Source: Marinomonas rhizomae (GTDB taxonomy: Bacteria > Pseudomonadota > Gammaproteobacteria > Pseudomonadales > Marinomonadaceae). From it: DNA of 64,000 nt. Where the stretch lies: NCBI RefSeq assembly GCF_024397855.1, contig NZ_CP073343.1:2232001-2296000 (forward strand), written 5' to 3'. The notes below the pieces were generated by a model. It did not search any database. It saw only the letters and a list, made by a program, of their open reading frames with translations, and was not told the DNA's origin. Below, piece by piece: positions 28,727 through 38,638 of the stretch; position 1 is the stretch's first letter, and each line of letters opens with the position of its first letter. A program made the translations under genes and the position numbers.

Positions 28727-28760
28727 ATTTTAAAGAGCGTCGCCACACATGCTGTGTGGC
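28727..28760 (-). promoter_or_regulatory. rrn antitermination boxB hairpin and boxA
   Basis: On the minus strand GCCACACA-GCA-TGTGTGGC (28742-28760) is a perfect 8-bp hairpin and is followed three bases later by GCTCTTTAAAAT (28727-28738), matching boxA. Confidence 0.75.
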
Positions 28761-28771
28761 TGAGGTCGTGT

Positions 28772-28799
28772 ATAATACAGACTATTTTCACCTATGCAA
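28772..28799 (-). promoter_or_regulatory. rrn P1-like promoter of 16S
   Basis: On the minus strand TTGCAT (28794-28799), 16 bases, then TATTAT (28772-28777). The 16-base spacing matches the promoter found in the 16S-23S spacer. Confidence 0.7.
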
Positions 28800-28811
28800 C
28801 TATTTTTAAAT

Positions 28812-28851
28812 AAAAAAGCCACTGCATCCAAAAAAATACAGTGGCTTTTTT
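28812..28851 (-). terminator. terminator of the fumarase gene
   Basis: AAAAAAGCCACTG (28812-28824) pairs with CAGTGGCTTTTTT (28839-28851). On the minus strand it lies 19 bases after the fumarase stop and ends in a T-run; it is nearly symmetrical. Confidence 0.9.
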
Positions 28852-28869
28852 CATACAACCAGCGCTTAG

Positions 28870-30387
28870 CTATTTAATTTCAAGCGTTTGCGCTTCAATT
28901 TTAGCTTTCCACTCAGCAGGCCCTGTTAAATGAACAGATGTCCCCAAGGTGTCAACCGCGACAGTTACAGGCATATCGACAACATCAAATTCATAGATTG
29001 CTTCCATGCCTAATTCAGGAAAGGCAACAACATCTGCTTTTTTGATTGCTTTAGATACCAAATAAGCCGCACCACCCACTGCCATTAAATAGACAGCGCC
29101 AAATTCCTTGATTGCTTCAATAGCAACTGGACCGCGCTCAGATTTACCTATCATTCCAAGCAGACCTGTCTTATCTAGAATCGTGCGAGTAAATTTATCC
29201 ATTCTAGTGGCCGTAGTTGGCCCAGCTGGCCCAACCGCCTCATCTCTTACTGGATCAACAGGTCCAACGTAATAAATAAAGCGCCCTTTAAGATCAACAG
29301 GGAGCTCCTCGCCGTTAGCTATCATCTCAACCATTTTCTTATGAGCTGCATCACGACCCGTTAACATCTTGCCGTTCAACAATACTGTTTCACCAGGTTG
29401 CCATTCCTTAACCTGTTCAGGCGTAATAGTATTCAGATCGACTCGACGAACACTTTCACCTACTTCCCAAGTTATTTCTGGCCAGTCATCCAGTGATGGC
29501 GGAACCAAATCTGCAGGACCAGAACCATCCAATACAAAGTGTGCATGACGCGTAGCAGCACAATTAGGAATCATAGCAACAGGTAGCGAAGCGGCGTGAG
29601 TTGGATAATCCATAATTTTCACATCAAGAACTGTCGTTAAACCACCGAGCCCCTGTGCACCAATACCTAAATTATTAACCGCATCAAAGATAGCAAGACG
29701 AAGCTCTTCGACACGAGTTTGCGGACCACGCTCTTTCAATTCATGAATATCGATTGGCTCCATCAGAGACTCTTTCGCCATCACCATGGCTTTCTCTGCC
29801 GTACCACCAATACCTATACCCAACATACCTGGAGGACACCAGCCAGCCCCCATTGTAGGAACCGTCTTCTTAACCCATTCAACAATATCATCCGACGGAT
29901 TAAGCATAGCCAATTTAGATTTGTTTTCGGAGCCACCGCCTTTAGCAGCAACATGAACCTCAACAGTATCACCAGGCACTACTTCCATATGAATAACAGC
30001 AGGAGTATTGTCTTTGGTGTTTTTACGAGCACCAGCAGGATCAGCAAGAATAGAAGCACGTAAAACATTGTCAGGGTGAAGATAAGCACGACGCACACCT
30101 TCATTAATCATATCAGTAACGCTTCTAGTACTTTCCCACTGAACATTCATACCAATTTTAACAAACACGGTAACGATACCAGTATCCTGACAAATTGGAC
30201 GTTTACCCTCAGCACACATGCGCGAATTAATAAGGATTTGCGCCATCGAATCTTTCGCAGCCTTACTTTCTTCTCGCTCGTATGCTTCATGTACCGCTTT
30301 TACGAAATCCAGAGGGTGGTAATAAGAGATAAACTGCAATGCGTCTGCAACGCTATCAATCAGATCATCTTCTTTAATAATGCTCAT
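28870..30387 (-). CDS. fumA: class I fumarate hydratase (Fe-S)
   Basis: The 505-aa enzyme interconverts fumarate and L-malate in the TCA cycle using a [4Fe-4S] cluster. The N-terminal alpha domain has CAEGKRPICQDTGIV (about 57-71), GGGSENKSKLAML and GAGWCPPGMLGIGIGG. The C-terminal beta domain has GPTTATRMDKFT, MIGKSERGP and MAVGGAAYLV. Candidate cluster ligands are the Cys of RPICQDTG, IPNCAATRH and the CPPG segment. The ATG has an AGGAGAG ribosome site. It is a single-gene unit with its own terminator, next to the 16S promoter. Class I is certain; the fumA/fumB isoform name is by convention. Confidence 0.94.
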   Translation of the reverse strand: MSIIKEDDLIDSVADALQFISYYHPLDFVKAVHEAYEREESKAAKDSMAQILINSRMCAEGKRPICQDTGIVTVFVKIGMNVQWESTRSVTDMINEGVRRAYLHPDNVLRASILADPAGARKNTKDNTPAVIHMEVVPGDTVEVHVAAKGGGSENKSKLAMLNPSDDIVEWVKKTVPTMGAGWCPPGMLGIGIGGTAEKAMVMAKESLMEPIDIHELKERGPQTRVEELRLAIFDAVNNLGIGAQGLGGLTTVLDVKIMDYPTHAASLPVAMIPNCAATRHAHFVLDGSGPADLVPPSLDDWPEITWEVGESVRRVDLNTITPEQVKEWQPGETVLLNGKMLTGRDAAHKKMVEMIANGEELPVDLKGRFIYYVGPVDPVRDEAVGPAGPTTATRMDKFTRTILDKTGLLGMIGKSERGPVAIEAIKEFGAVYLMAVGGAAYLVSKAIKKADVVAFPELGMEAIYEFDVVDMPVTVAVDTLGTSVHLTGPAEWKAKIEAQTLEIK

Positions 30388-30482
30388 GCTTCTCTCCTGC
30401 TGAGTATTACGATTAAATCGAAAACGAAATGGTAAAAGATGCAGCCCTGCAAAGAAAGCACTAAGGTGTGTTTTAAAGAAAT

Positions 30483-30515
30483 ATACCCCTCATCAATCAA
30501 ATGAATGAGGGGTAT
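30483..30515 (-). terminator. hairpin after the DUF2786 gene
   Basis: ATACCCCTCAT (30483-30493) and ATGAGGGGTAT (30505-30515) form a perfect 11-bp stem 38 bases after the DUF2786-protein stop on the minus strand, followed by ATTTCTTT. Confidence 0.75.
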
Positions 30516-30552
30516 AAGCTTGGGCGGTTAGTAAATTTGCTGGCTAAGAAAT

Positions 30553-32253
30553 TTAGCGGTTAGCTTTCTGCTCTCTATCAGTCTTTGGTTTTTGAACAGA
30601 ATGCTGAATATATTCTTCTAAAATTTGAGCGGTGAATTTTTCTCGCTCAGGTAGGGAGGAAATGCGCTCTGCCTCCCAATTGATCAAGCGAATAAAGACG
30701 GAGTATTTTTTAATGAACCCATAACCGATATCCCTAACACCGACATCATTCGCCTCCATTAGGTAAATCACTTGCTCTAAATTCTTCTGCGTTTCAAATT
30801 GACCACCCTCACTCGCCGCGACAAGCAAACGCTGAATATGCTGAATTGGGTTTTCAGAAGTACGCGACTCTTTTTTTGCTAAACTAGAAGTTAAAAACTT
30901 ATCCAACATTTCTTCAGTGTGTGCTTCTCTCGCATGCACATCTGAAATCAACGCAGATTCACGCTCCAACAAACGAATAAATAAACTTTTATTCTTAATA
31001 TCAGAGAACTCCAAATCCTTAAGAGACAAACCATTTTCAGACATTATATCAATAACTTTTTCATACGAAGCTGTAGCATCCTCACCAATAGACACCGCAA
31101 GAACCAGATGTCTACGAAGCTCATGCATAATTTTAGCTGCTCGATAGTCTTCTTTTCGCTGCAAATGCTGTTTAAACGTTTCTTTGTTTTTCGCCAGAGC
31201 ATGACTAATTACATCATAACCTTGAACCGCCTCTTGCTCATCTCTCAATCGAGCCATTCGTATCTTAGTACAGCTATCTTCCCAAGCCTCATAAGATTTC
31301 GCTCTCGCTTGAAACGCTCGTTCAATGGCCTCTTCAAAACTCTGCTCAATTCGAGCCCTCTCGGCGCGCTCCTGCACCTCACCTTGCTCATGCTCGTAAC
31401 GCTTCTGTTTTTTAAGCTGCAAATTCTCTTGAGCCAATAAAAGCTGTTTATCTAATGCTTCGATATCAGTTTGAATTTTAGCTTCATCGAAATCCGCAAG
31501 CTTTTCATATATTTTTGACCAATAACCATCTTCAACAAATGGCACATTAGGATCACTGGTAGCGTATTGTGTTTTTAATGTTTCAGTGAATTCATGATTG
31601 TCTGGACGGAAAGCTTTAGCTGCATTAATAACATTATCGCTTGACGCAAAGCTCGCAGAGCGATCATGCTCACCCCCATCAACAAGAGAGTCCGCTGCAA
31701 CATCCATATCATCCAATACACTTTCAGCCGTCATGCTATCTTCACCGAAACCATCATCAACCCCAAAGAATGGCTCAACATCTTCACATTGAGCCTCCAT
31801 ATCATCAGCAACATGATCACTATGATCAGCCATCTTATTTTTACTAACAGCGCCTTCGGACTCAGACAAAGTCTGATCACCAAAAGACGCATCAACATTA
31901 TAAAAACCAGAAAGATCCATATCATCAAGAATAGTGCGAGCTGACTCATAAGCTCGACTTGGGTCGTTATCCTTTTCACTGAAACGACGCTGATAGACGG
32001 ACCCTTCGGAGGATGATTTTACAGCGGGCTCTTTTTGATAACGCGGAGCCGTTCCTCCCCAACTAACACGGTAAAGCATAGAGCGATCACACAACTGCAA
32101 AATAGGAAGCTCTCTTTGAGCCACCTGATATTGCCTAATCAAAGATTCAGCATGACGCAACGCCATAACGGACTCACTTGAATTAGAGGAAGTTGCTAAA
32201 TTCAGTAATTTAACAACTTTCTGTATGGCCTTCTTCCTTTTGCTGATGCTCAT
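30553..32253 (-). CDS. DUF2786 domain protein with internal C-terminal duplication
   Basis: The 566-aa cytoplasmic protein starts with a DUF2786-type helical module (KVVKLLNLATSSNSSESVMALRHAESLIRQYQV, shown in pieces: KVVKLLNLATSS, ESVMALRHAESLI, about 12-45). It then has an acidic low-complexity stretch (about 130-200), a long coiled coil (about 250-380) and two C-terminal repeats. The repeats, about 75 residues each, share the core SLFIRLLERESALIS / SVFIRLINWEAERIS preceded by a helix like the N-terminal module. Family function is unknown. It is transcribed alone, upstream of its own hairpin. No signal peptide or enzyme motif is visible. Confidence 0.78.
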   Translation of the reverse strand: MSISKRKKAIQKVVKLLNLATSSNSSESVMALRHAESLIRQYQVAQRELPILQLCDRSMLYRVSWGGTAPRYQKEPAVKSSSEGSVYQRRFSEKDNDPSRAYESARTILDDMDLSGFYNVDASFGDQTLSESEGAVSKNKMADHSDHVADDMEAQCEDVEPFFGVDDGFGEDSMTAESVLDDMDVAADSLVDGGEHDRSASFASSDNVINAAKAFRPDNHEFTETLKTQYATSDPNVPFVEDGYWSKIYEKLADFDEAKIQTDIEALDKQLLLAQENLQLKKQKRYEHEQGEVQERAERARIEQSFEEAIERAFQARAKSYEAWEDSCTKIRMARLRDEQEAVQGYDVISHALAKNKETFKQHLQRKEDYRAAKIMHELRRHLVLAVSIGEDATASYEKVIDIMSENGLSLKDLEFSDIKNKSLFIRLLERESALISDVHAREAHTEEMLDKFLTSSLAKKESRTSENPIQHIQRLLVAASEGGQFETQKNLEQVIYLMEANDVGVRDIGYGFIKKYSVFIRLINWEAERISSLPEREKFTAQILEEYIQHSVQKPKTDREQKANR

Positions 32254-32316
32254 AAAACATACTTTCCAAGTTGGCTAATTTTTACTCAGTATAGAATACA
32301 AAATCAGGGCATTTTC

Positions 32317-32763
32317 TCAATAGTAAAGTCCAGCCCCATCATCACTAGGCAATGTCAAATCATCACTAAGCAATGAATGAACCTTTTGCAAAATTCCAGC
32401 CAACTCTTCCTTTGAATACGCAACAGCATCAAACTTACCCCAAATCGGGCTAGGCCAGCATGAATCAGTCTTGTAGCGAACAATATGATGTACGTGCAAT
32501 TGCGGCACCTGATTGCCCAAAGCGGCAACATTTAGCTTGTCCGCAGAAAAGGCATCATGCAAGGTCTCCGCTAACAAACAGCTCTCCACCATTAATTGCT
32601 GACGGTCTTCTTCTACCAATTGATATATTTCACCGATATCATTTCTTTGAGGTACAAGTATAAACCAAGGAAATTGTGCATCATTCATAAGACGCAACTG
32701 ACACAATGAGAAGTGCCCAACAAGAATAGAATCACGACCTAACACTGGATTTAACTCAAACAT
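32317..32763 (-). CDS. HIT-family nucleotide-binding protein
   Basis: The 148-aa protein has the histidine-triad fold pattern: an N-terminal FPWFILVPQRND strand, NVAALGNQVPQLHVHHIVRY with H90 and H92 in the His motif, and a Trp-Pro segment typical of the COG0537-like bacterial group. HIT hydrolases or transferases act on nucleotide-phosphoramidate or dinucleoside polyphosphate substrates; the actual substrate is not known. The third His of the canonical HxHxH is shifted (HVHHI). Confidence 0.9.
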   Translation of the reverse strand: MFELNPVLGRDSILVGHFSLCQLRLMNDAQFPWFILVPQRNDIGEIYQLVEEDRQQLMVESCLLAETLHDAFSADKLNVAALGNQVPQLHVHHIVRYKTDSCWPSPIWGKFDAVAYSKEELAGILQKVHSLLSDDLTLPSDDGAGLYY

Positions 32764-32847
32764 CTTTACATCTTCCTATTTACAAAAATGGCTTTCGAAA
32801 GCACTATAGCACCCTATTTTTAAAACTCTCAGAGACTTGGAGCCCGC

Positions 32848-33717
32848 ATGACTGATATGCAATGTGCCATAAATGCACAAGCAAAATTAGCCGAATGTCC
32901 TCGTTGGGACGAGCGCACTCAGACGCTCTATTTTGTCGATATTGATTCTTTCATACTATACGCTTACGACACAAAATCAAAAGAACTAGAAAAACGTGAA
33001 TTTGATGAAGAAATCGGCTGTTTTTCCCTAGCAGAAAATGGCGGATTCATTGCCGCTTTCCGCACAGGCGTTTATACATTCGAACACTTCACTGCCGACT
33101 TAACACCCTACTGGCTTGCCACTTACGATCAAAAAACAACACGTTTTAATGATGGACGCTGTGACGCCAAAGGTCGTTTCCTAGCTGGTACTATGTATTC
33201 ACCGAAAGATGCCTTTAATGGTGCTTTACACCAGTTCTCACAAGGTAAAGAAAACCTGATAGATCAAGCCGCTTGGACGTCAAACGGTTTGGCCTTTTCT
33301 CCAGATAACACCATTATGTATTACTCAGATACACCCAACCATGTGGTTTATCAGTTCGACTATGACTTAGAGACAGGCTCAGCAACCAATAAACGCGTTT
33401 TTGTTCAATTTCCACACGGAAACGGCCGCCCAGACGGTGCAGCAGTTGATTGTGAAGGCAATTACTGGTCTGCCCTTTACCAGGGACAACGCGTCGTCAA
33501 AATTAGCCCTCAAGGTGAAATTCTAGAAGAATATCCCGTTCCTGCAACTTACCCAACTATGGTTGCGTTTGGCGGGCCGGAAATGAAAACATTATTTGTG
33601 ACCACTTGCCGTGGCGCACAAACAGAAGAAGAGCTAAAGCAATTCCCCCAAGCAGGCGGAATCTTCGCTCTTGAAACAAACACAAAAGGCCAAATAGAGC
33701 CTCGTTTTGCAGGCTAA
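32848..33717 (+). CDS. SMP-30/gluconolactonase/LRE family protein
   Basis: The 289-aa product is a predicted six-bladed beta-propeller lactonase. It begins AKLAECPRWDERTQTLYFVDI with the metal-binding Glu of the family (near residue 15), followed by RFNDGRCDAKGRFLAGTM (Asn/Asp ligands), WTSNGLAFSPD and DGAAVDCEGNYWSALY (catalytic Asp). Such enzymes hydrolyse sugar lactones such as gluconolactone or arabinolactone in the cytoplasm. It stands alone between the HIT gene and proS, so context does not identify the lactone. Confidence 0.9.
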   Translation: MTDMQCAINAQAKLAECPRWDERTQTLYFVDIDSFILYAYDTKSKELEKREFDEEIGCFSLAENGGFIAAFRTGVYTFEHFTADLTPYWLATYDQKTTRFNDGRCDAKGRFLAGTMYSPKDAFNGALHQFSQGKENLIDQAAWTSNGLAFSPDNTIMYYSDTPNHVVYQFDYDLETGSATNKRVFVQFPHGNGRPDGAAVDCEGNYWSALYQGQRVVKISPQGEILEEYPVPATYPTMVAFGGPEMKTLFVTTCRGAQTEEELKQFPQAGGIFALETNTKGQIEPRFAG

Positions 33718-33787
33718 ACGCTTTTTTGTAATTTATAAATCTTACAATTAAACTTTAATCACCTAACTTTAAAGTACCGATACTATT

Positions 33788-35512
33788 ATGCGCGCAAGCA
33801 ACTATTTATTTTCTACCCTACGTGATGCACCAACAGATGCCGTTGTCACCAGCCACCAACTAATGGTTCGTGCCGGTATGATCCGCCAAATCTCTAAAGG
33901 CCTATACACTTGGCTACCAACAGGATTAAAAGTTTTTCGCAAAGTCGAGAGCATTGTTCGTGATGAAATGGAAAAGGCAGGATCTCTTGAAGTAATGATG
34001 CCGAGCGTACAACCCGCAGAATTATGGCAAGAAACCGGACGTTGGCAGAAATATGGACCAGAATTACTTCGCATGCAGGATCGCCACGGTCGCGATTATT
34101 GCCTTGGTCCGACCCATGAAGAAGTTATTACCGAACTTGCGCGCAACGAATTAACTAGTTACAAACAGCTACCGATGAATTTCTTTCAAATTCAAACCAA
34201 GTTTCGTGACGAAGTACGCCCTCGCTTTGGTGTGATGCGTTCTCGCGAATTTTGCATGAAAGACGCTTACTCATTTCATGTTGGCGCAGAGTCATTACAA
34301 GAAACTTATGACGTAATGCATAAAGCATACTGCAATGTATTCGACCGTATCGGCCTTGATTATCGCCCGGTTCGTGCAGATACTGGCAGTATTGGCGGCG
34401 CTTTCTCACATGAATTCCACGTTTTAGCAGATTCAGGTGAAGATGACATTGCGTTCAGTGATTCGTCAGATTTTGCGGCAAATATTGAGCTTGCAGAAGC
34501 TATTTGTTTAAAAGAAAAAGCCGATGCACCAACCCAAGAACTCGTTGAAGTATTTACGCCTGATTGCAAAACTATCGCGAAAGTAGCGGAGTTCTTGAAA
34601 CTAGATGTGACAAGCACGGTAAAAACCATGCTTGTGAAAGCCATAGATGAAAATGAGCAGCCAAGCATTGTTGCTCTCGTCCTACGTGGTGACCACAACA
34701 TCAATGAAATCAAAGTAGAAAAACTAGCTGGTATCGTTACGCCATTTGAATTCGCCGACGAAGCCGATATCGTAGCTAAAACAGGCTGCGCTCCAGGCTC
34801 CATTGGTCCACAAGGTTTAGTCGAAAAAGGCATTCGTGTTATCGCTGATCGCTCAGCGGCTGTTATGTCCGACTTCTGCGCTGGCGCCAACAAAGATGAC
34901 TACCACGTTACCGGTCTAAATTGGGAGCGCGACTGCGCGGCATTCGAAGTTGCCGACATCCGCAATGTTGTTGAAGGCGATCCATCTCCTGACGGACAAG
35001 GCACTATCGTTATTAAGCGTGGTATCGAAGTGGGCCACATTTTCCAGCTTGGTCAACAATATGCCGAAGCGCTTAAAGCAACCGTTCTAGATGAAAATGG
35101 TAAAGCGCAAGTCATGCACATGGGCTGTTATGGTATTGGTGTTTCTCGTATTGTCGCTGCTGCAATCGAACAAAACTTCGATGAAAAAGGCATTTTATGG
35201 CCGGAAAGCATCGCGCCATTCGATATTGCTATTGTTGCGATGAACTACGACAAATCCGAAGCGGTACGTACAGAATGCGATCGCCTATATGCAGAACTAA
35301 AAGCTAAAGGCTTGGACGTATTGCTAGACGACCGCAAAGAACGCCCAGGGGTTAAATTTGCAGATTGCGAACTTCTAGGTATTCCGCATCGTTTAGTTGT
35401 GGGTGATAAAGGCCTAGAAAAGGGCACACTAGAATATAAATATCGCAAAGCAGGTGAAAACGAAGACATCGCTATCGCTGATGCAGTCGAGTTTATTCTA
35501 AGCAAAAAGTAA
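33788..35512 (+). CDS. proS: prolyl-tRNA synthetase
   Basis: The 574-aa bacterial-type class II enzyme charges tRNA-Pro. The catalytic core has motif 1 (near [16 protein letters not shown]), motif 2 ([21 protein letters not shown], split: [21 protein letters not shown]) and motif 3 ([15 protein letters not shown]). The central INS/YbaK-like editing domain (about 235-390) that removes Ala-tRNA-Pro is present, and the C-terminal anticodon-binding domain includes [19 protein letters not shown]. It is full length and ends at a strong terminator. Confidence 0.98.
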   Translation: MRASNYLFSTLRDAPTDAVVTSHQLMVRAGMIRQISKGLYTWLPTGLKVFRKVESIVRDEMEKAGSLEVMMPSVQPAELWQETGRWQKYGPELLRMQDRHGRDYCLGPTHEEVITELARNELTSYKQLPMNFFQIQTKFRDEVRPRFGVMRSREFCMKDAYSFHVGAESLQETYDVMHKAYCNVFDRIGLDYRPVRADTGSIGGAFSHEFHVLADSGEDDIAFSDSSDFAANIELAEAICLKEKADAPTQELVEVFTPDCKTIAKVAEFLKLDVTSTVKTMLVKAIDENEQPSIVALVLRGDHNINEIKVEKLAGIVTPFEFADEADIVAKTGCAPGSIGPQGLVEKGIRVIADRSAAVMSDFCAGANKDDYHVTGLNWERDCAAFEVADIRNVVEGDPSPDGQGTIVIKRGIEVGHIFQLGQQYAEALKATVLDENGKAQVMHMGCYGIGVSRIVAAAIEQNFDEKGILWPESIAPFDIAIVAMNYDKSEAVRTECDRLYAELKAKGLDVLLDDRKERPGVKFADCELLGIPHRLVVGDKGLEKGTLEYKYRKAGENEDIAIADAVEFILSKK

Positions 35513-35519
35513 AATCGTC

Positions 35520-35558
35520 AAGCCTAACGGAAGTTACCACTTCCGTTAGGCTTTTTCA
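35520..35558 (+). terminator. intrinsic terminator of proS
   Basis: AAGCCTAACGGAAG (35520-35533) and CTTCCGTTAGGCTT (35540-35553) form a perfect 14-bp stem with loop TTACCA, followed by TTTTTC. Confidence 0.93.
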
Positions 35559-35584
35559 TGCGAACAACGACCAGGAAAGTAGAC

Positions 35585-35929
35585 ATGACAACTATTTACC
35601 ACAACCCTCGCTGCTCAAAATCTCGCCAAACCTTACAGCTTTTAGAAGAGCACAACATCCAGCCTGATATTCGCTTATATTTGCAAGACAATCCTAGCAT
35701 CGAAGAAATAAAAACATTGCTTGCACAGCTATCCGTAACACCACTGGAACTCATGCGCACAAAAGAAGCCACCTACAAAGAACTTGGTTTAAACAAAGAT
35801 TCTACAGATGAAGAGCGCTTGCAAGCCATGCATGCAAACCCAAGCCTAATTGAGCGCCCTATCGTCATACACAACAATAAAGCAAAGATTGGTCGCCCGC
35901 CGGAAGATGTCTTAGCCTTATTCAAATGA
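35585..35929 (+). CDS. arsC: ArsC-family arsenate reductase-like (glutaredoxin-dependent)
   Basis: The frame is open from 35558 but the ATG at 35585 has AGGAAAG seven bases upstream and gives the family N-terminus MTTIYHNPRCSKS, 114 aa. Cys10 is the catalytic Cys of the NPxCSxSR motif; further landmarks are LMRTKEATYKELGL and IERPIVIHNNKAKIGRPPE with the conserved Arg. The family reduces arsenate with glutathione/glutaredoxin, although some members (YffB/Spx-like) are not arsenic-related. No arsB or arsR gene is near. It is followed 28 bases later by a WrbA-like gene. Confidence 0.88.
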   Translation: MTTIYHNPRCSKSRQTLQLLEEHNIQPDIRLYLQDNPSIEEIKTLLAQLSVTPLELMRTKEATYKELGLNKDSTDEERLQAMHANPSLIERPIVIHNNKAKIGRPPEDVLALFK

Positions 35930-35957
35930 ATGAGAGCCACAAAACAGGAAGCACTGA

Positions 35958-36560
35958 ATGACTCAATCAGCTTACGTATTAGTTTTGTTTTATAGTCGCC
36001 ACGGCTCAGTTTCAACGATGGCGAAGCATATAGCCCGTGGCATCAACAAAGTGAGCGGCATGGAGGCAAAAATTCGCCAAGTGCCAGAAGTGTCCGACAC
36101 AACAAAAGTCGCCGCACCTGCACTACCGGATGATGGCGCCCCTTATTGCACCCTAGAAGAGTTGGCAGACTGCTCAGGGCTTGCTATAGGCTCACCATCC
36201 TATTTTGGTAGCATGGCTGCGCCTCTAAAGCACTTCATCGATCAAACATCCACACTCTGGTTGACTGGTCAACTGATCGACAAACCCGCTTGTGGTTTCA
36301 CCAGCGCTAGCACCATGCATGGTGGCCAAGAACAGTGCATCTATAGCATGATGACACCATTAATTCATCACGGCATGGTCTGGCTTGGATTGCCGTATAA
36401 AAATAAAGAACTCATCAGCACACAGGCTGGCGGAACACCTTATGGTGCAAGCCACCTAGCGGACAACACGCATGAGACCGCACTAACAGATGACGAAAAA
36501 GCCCTATGCGAAGCACAGGGTAAACGCCTTGCCGAAATAGCCCTAAAGCTAAAAAAATAA
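35958..36560 (+). CDS. wrbA: WrbA-like NAD(P)H:quinone oxidoreductase (flavodoxin fold)
   Basis: The 200-aa protein has the flavodoxin FMN-phosphate loop YSRHGSVSTMAKHIARGI (about 13-30), GLAIGSPSYFGSMAAPLKHFIDQT and GFTSASTMHGGQEQC, which are WrbA blocks. WrbA proteins bind FMN as tetramers and reduce quinones by two electrons. It lies 28 bases after the ArsC-family gene and is probably cotranscribed, ending at a bidirectional terminator shared with cysB. Confidence 0.92.
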   Translation: MTQSAYVLVLFYSRHGSVSTMAKHIARGINKVSGMEAKIRQVPEVSDTTKVAAPALPDDGAPYCTLEELADCSGLAIGSPSYFGSMAAPLKHFIDQTSTLWLTGQLIDKPACGFTSASTMHGGQEQCIYSMMTPLIHHGMVWLGLPYKNKELISTQAGGTPYGASHLADNTHETALTDDEKALCEAQGKRLAEIALKLKK

Positions 36561-36599
36561 GCTTTACCAAGCATCACTCAAAACAAACCAGACAAAACC

Positions 36600-36637
36600 A
36601 AAAAGCCGCAACATAAACATTATGCTGCGGCTTTTTA
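36600..36637. terminator. bidirectional terminator wrbA/cysB
   Basis: AAAAAGCCGCA (36600-36610) pairs with TGCGGCTTTTT (36626-36636), with complementary A and T runs on both sides, between convergent genes. Confidence 0.88.
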
Positions 36638-36697
36638 TCAACTTTCTATTGACCGCTGCCCTGTAATTATCAAAGCGCTGCCAACCTCAATCTGAGA

Positions 36698-37714
<1,017 letters not shown>

Positions 37715-37780
37715 TTACTTTATAGAATAGTAAAAAACCTCTAGTGTTGCCAGCTTAAATAACTTCAATATGGCTTTCTG

Positions 37781-38542
37781 ATGGATTTTCTTTGGTACAT
37801 TTGTGCTGGTGCAGCGGTTGGTTTGGCCGTGGGCATCACAGGCGTTGGTGGTGGCTCACTAATGACTCCACTTTTATTAATGTTTGGCTTCCCTCCTCAC
37901 ATCGCTATCGGCACTGACCTTATGTACGCAGGCATTGCAAAAAGTACCGGCGTTGTTATGCATGCTAAACGTGGCAATGTAAATTGGAAAATAGTTTTCG
38001 CCATGGCTGCAGGTAGCATTCCCGCTTCTCTTATAACCGTTTGGGCATTGTCACAATTTGAAAAGCCCGATCATTATCAAGAAATCTTAACCAGCACATT
38101 AGGCATAATGCTTGTTCTCACCGCTATAGTTATACTATTCAGAGCGAAATTGACCAAGGCAATAAGCTTCGATATATCCGAAAATCAAAGCACTAGAATT
38201 ATTTTTTTATGTGGATTTATTTTAGGAACATTAGTTACCCTTACTTCCGTCGGCGCTGGCGCATTAGGAACGGCCATCATGATGATATTATTTCCAGCCA
38301 TGAGAGCAAAAAACATTGTAGGTACGGATCTGGCTCATGCCGTCCCCCTTACGCTCGTTGCAGGCACAGGGCACATCTTCTTAGGCAACGTTGACTATTC
38401 ATTACTCGCCGCCCTATTGATTGGCTCGATCCCAACAATCTATGTTGGTACTCGCATCGCAACCCATGTACCCAATCATGTTTTACAACCGATACTAGCA
38501 ACCGCTTTACTCTCATTCGGCGTGAAGTATCTTTTCTTCTAA
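37781..38542 (+). CDS. TauE/SafE-family sulfite/organosulfonate exporter-like membrane protein
   Basis: The 253-aa protein has about eight hydrophobic helices and the two TauE/SafE signatures: GITGVGGGSLMTPLLLMFG with IGTDLMYA near the N-terminus, and TLTSVGAGALGTAIMM with GTDLAHAVPLT in the second half. Members export sulfite, sulfoacetate or other anions. Being divergent from cysB and near cysI, sulfite efflux is the likeliest job (inference). The start ATG lacks a strong ribosome site. Confidence 0.9.
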   Translation: MDFLWYICAGAAVGLAVGITGVGGGSLMTPLLLMFGFPPHIAIGTDLMYAGIAKSTGVVMHAKRGNVNWKIVFAMAAGSIPASLITVWALSQFEKPDHYQEILTSTLGIMLVLTAIVILFRAKLTKAISFDISENQSTRIIFLCGFILGTLVTLTSVGAGALGTAIMMILFPAMRAKNIVGTDLAHAVPLTLVAGTGHIFLGNVDYSLLAALLIGSIPTIYVGTRIATHVPNHVLQPILATALLSFGVKYLFF

Positions 38543-38638
38543 AAAATCGAAAAATCACAGTTAAGCGGTTCATTCAAAGAGAAAAACACGATATTGTAAA
38601 CAGCTATAACTAAAAGCAAAAAAGCAGGAAACCCCGCA

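Larger units (their letters stand above)
28519..28811 (-). other. 16S leader region
   Basis: The leader between the 16S gene and the fumarase terminator contains, reading 16S-ward, the promoter (28772-28799), a boxB hairpin (28742-28760), boxA (28727-28738) and the 5' arm of the 16S processing stem (28690-28719). No reading frame is supported. Confidence 0.8.

Noticed and set aside
31598..31979. Plus-strand and alternate-frame ORFs opposite the DUF2786 gene
   Set aside because: Composition follows the acidic low-complexity coding strand; no start signals or family features.
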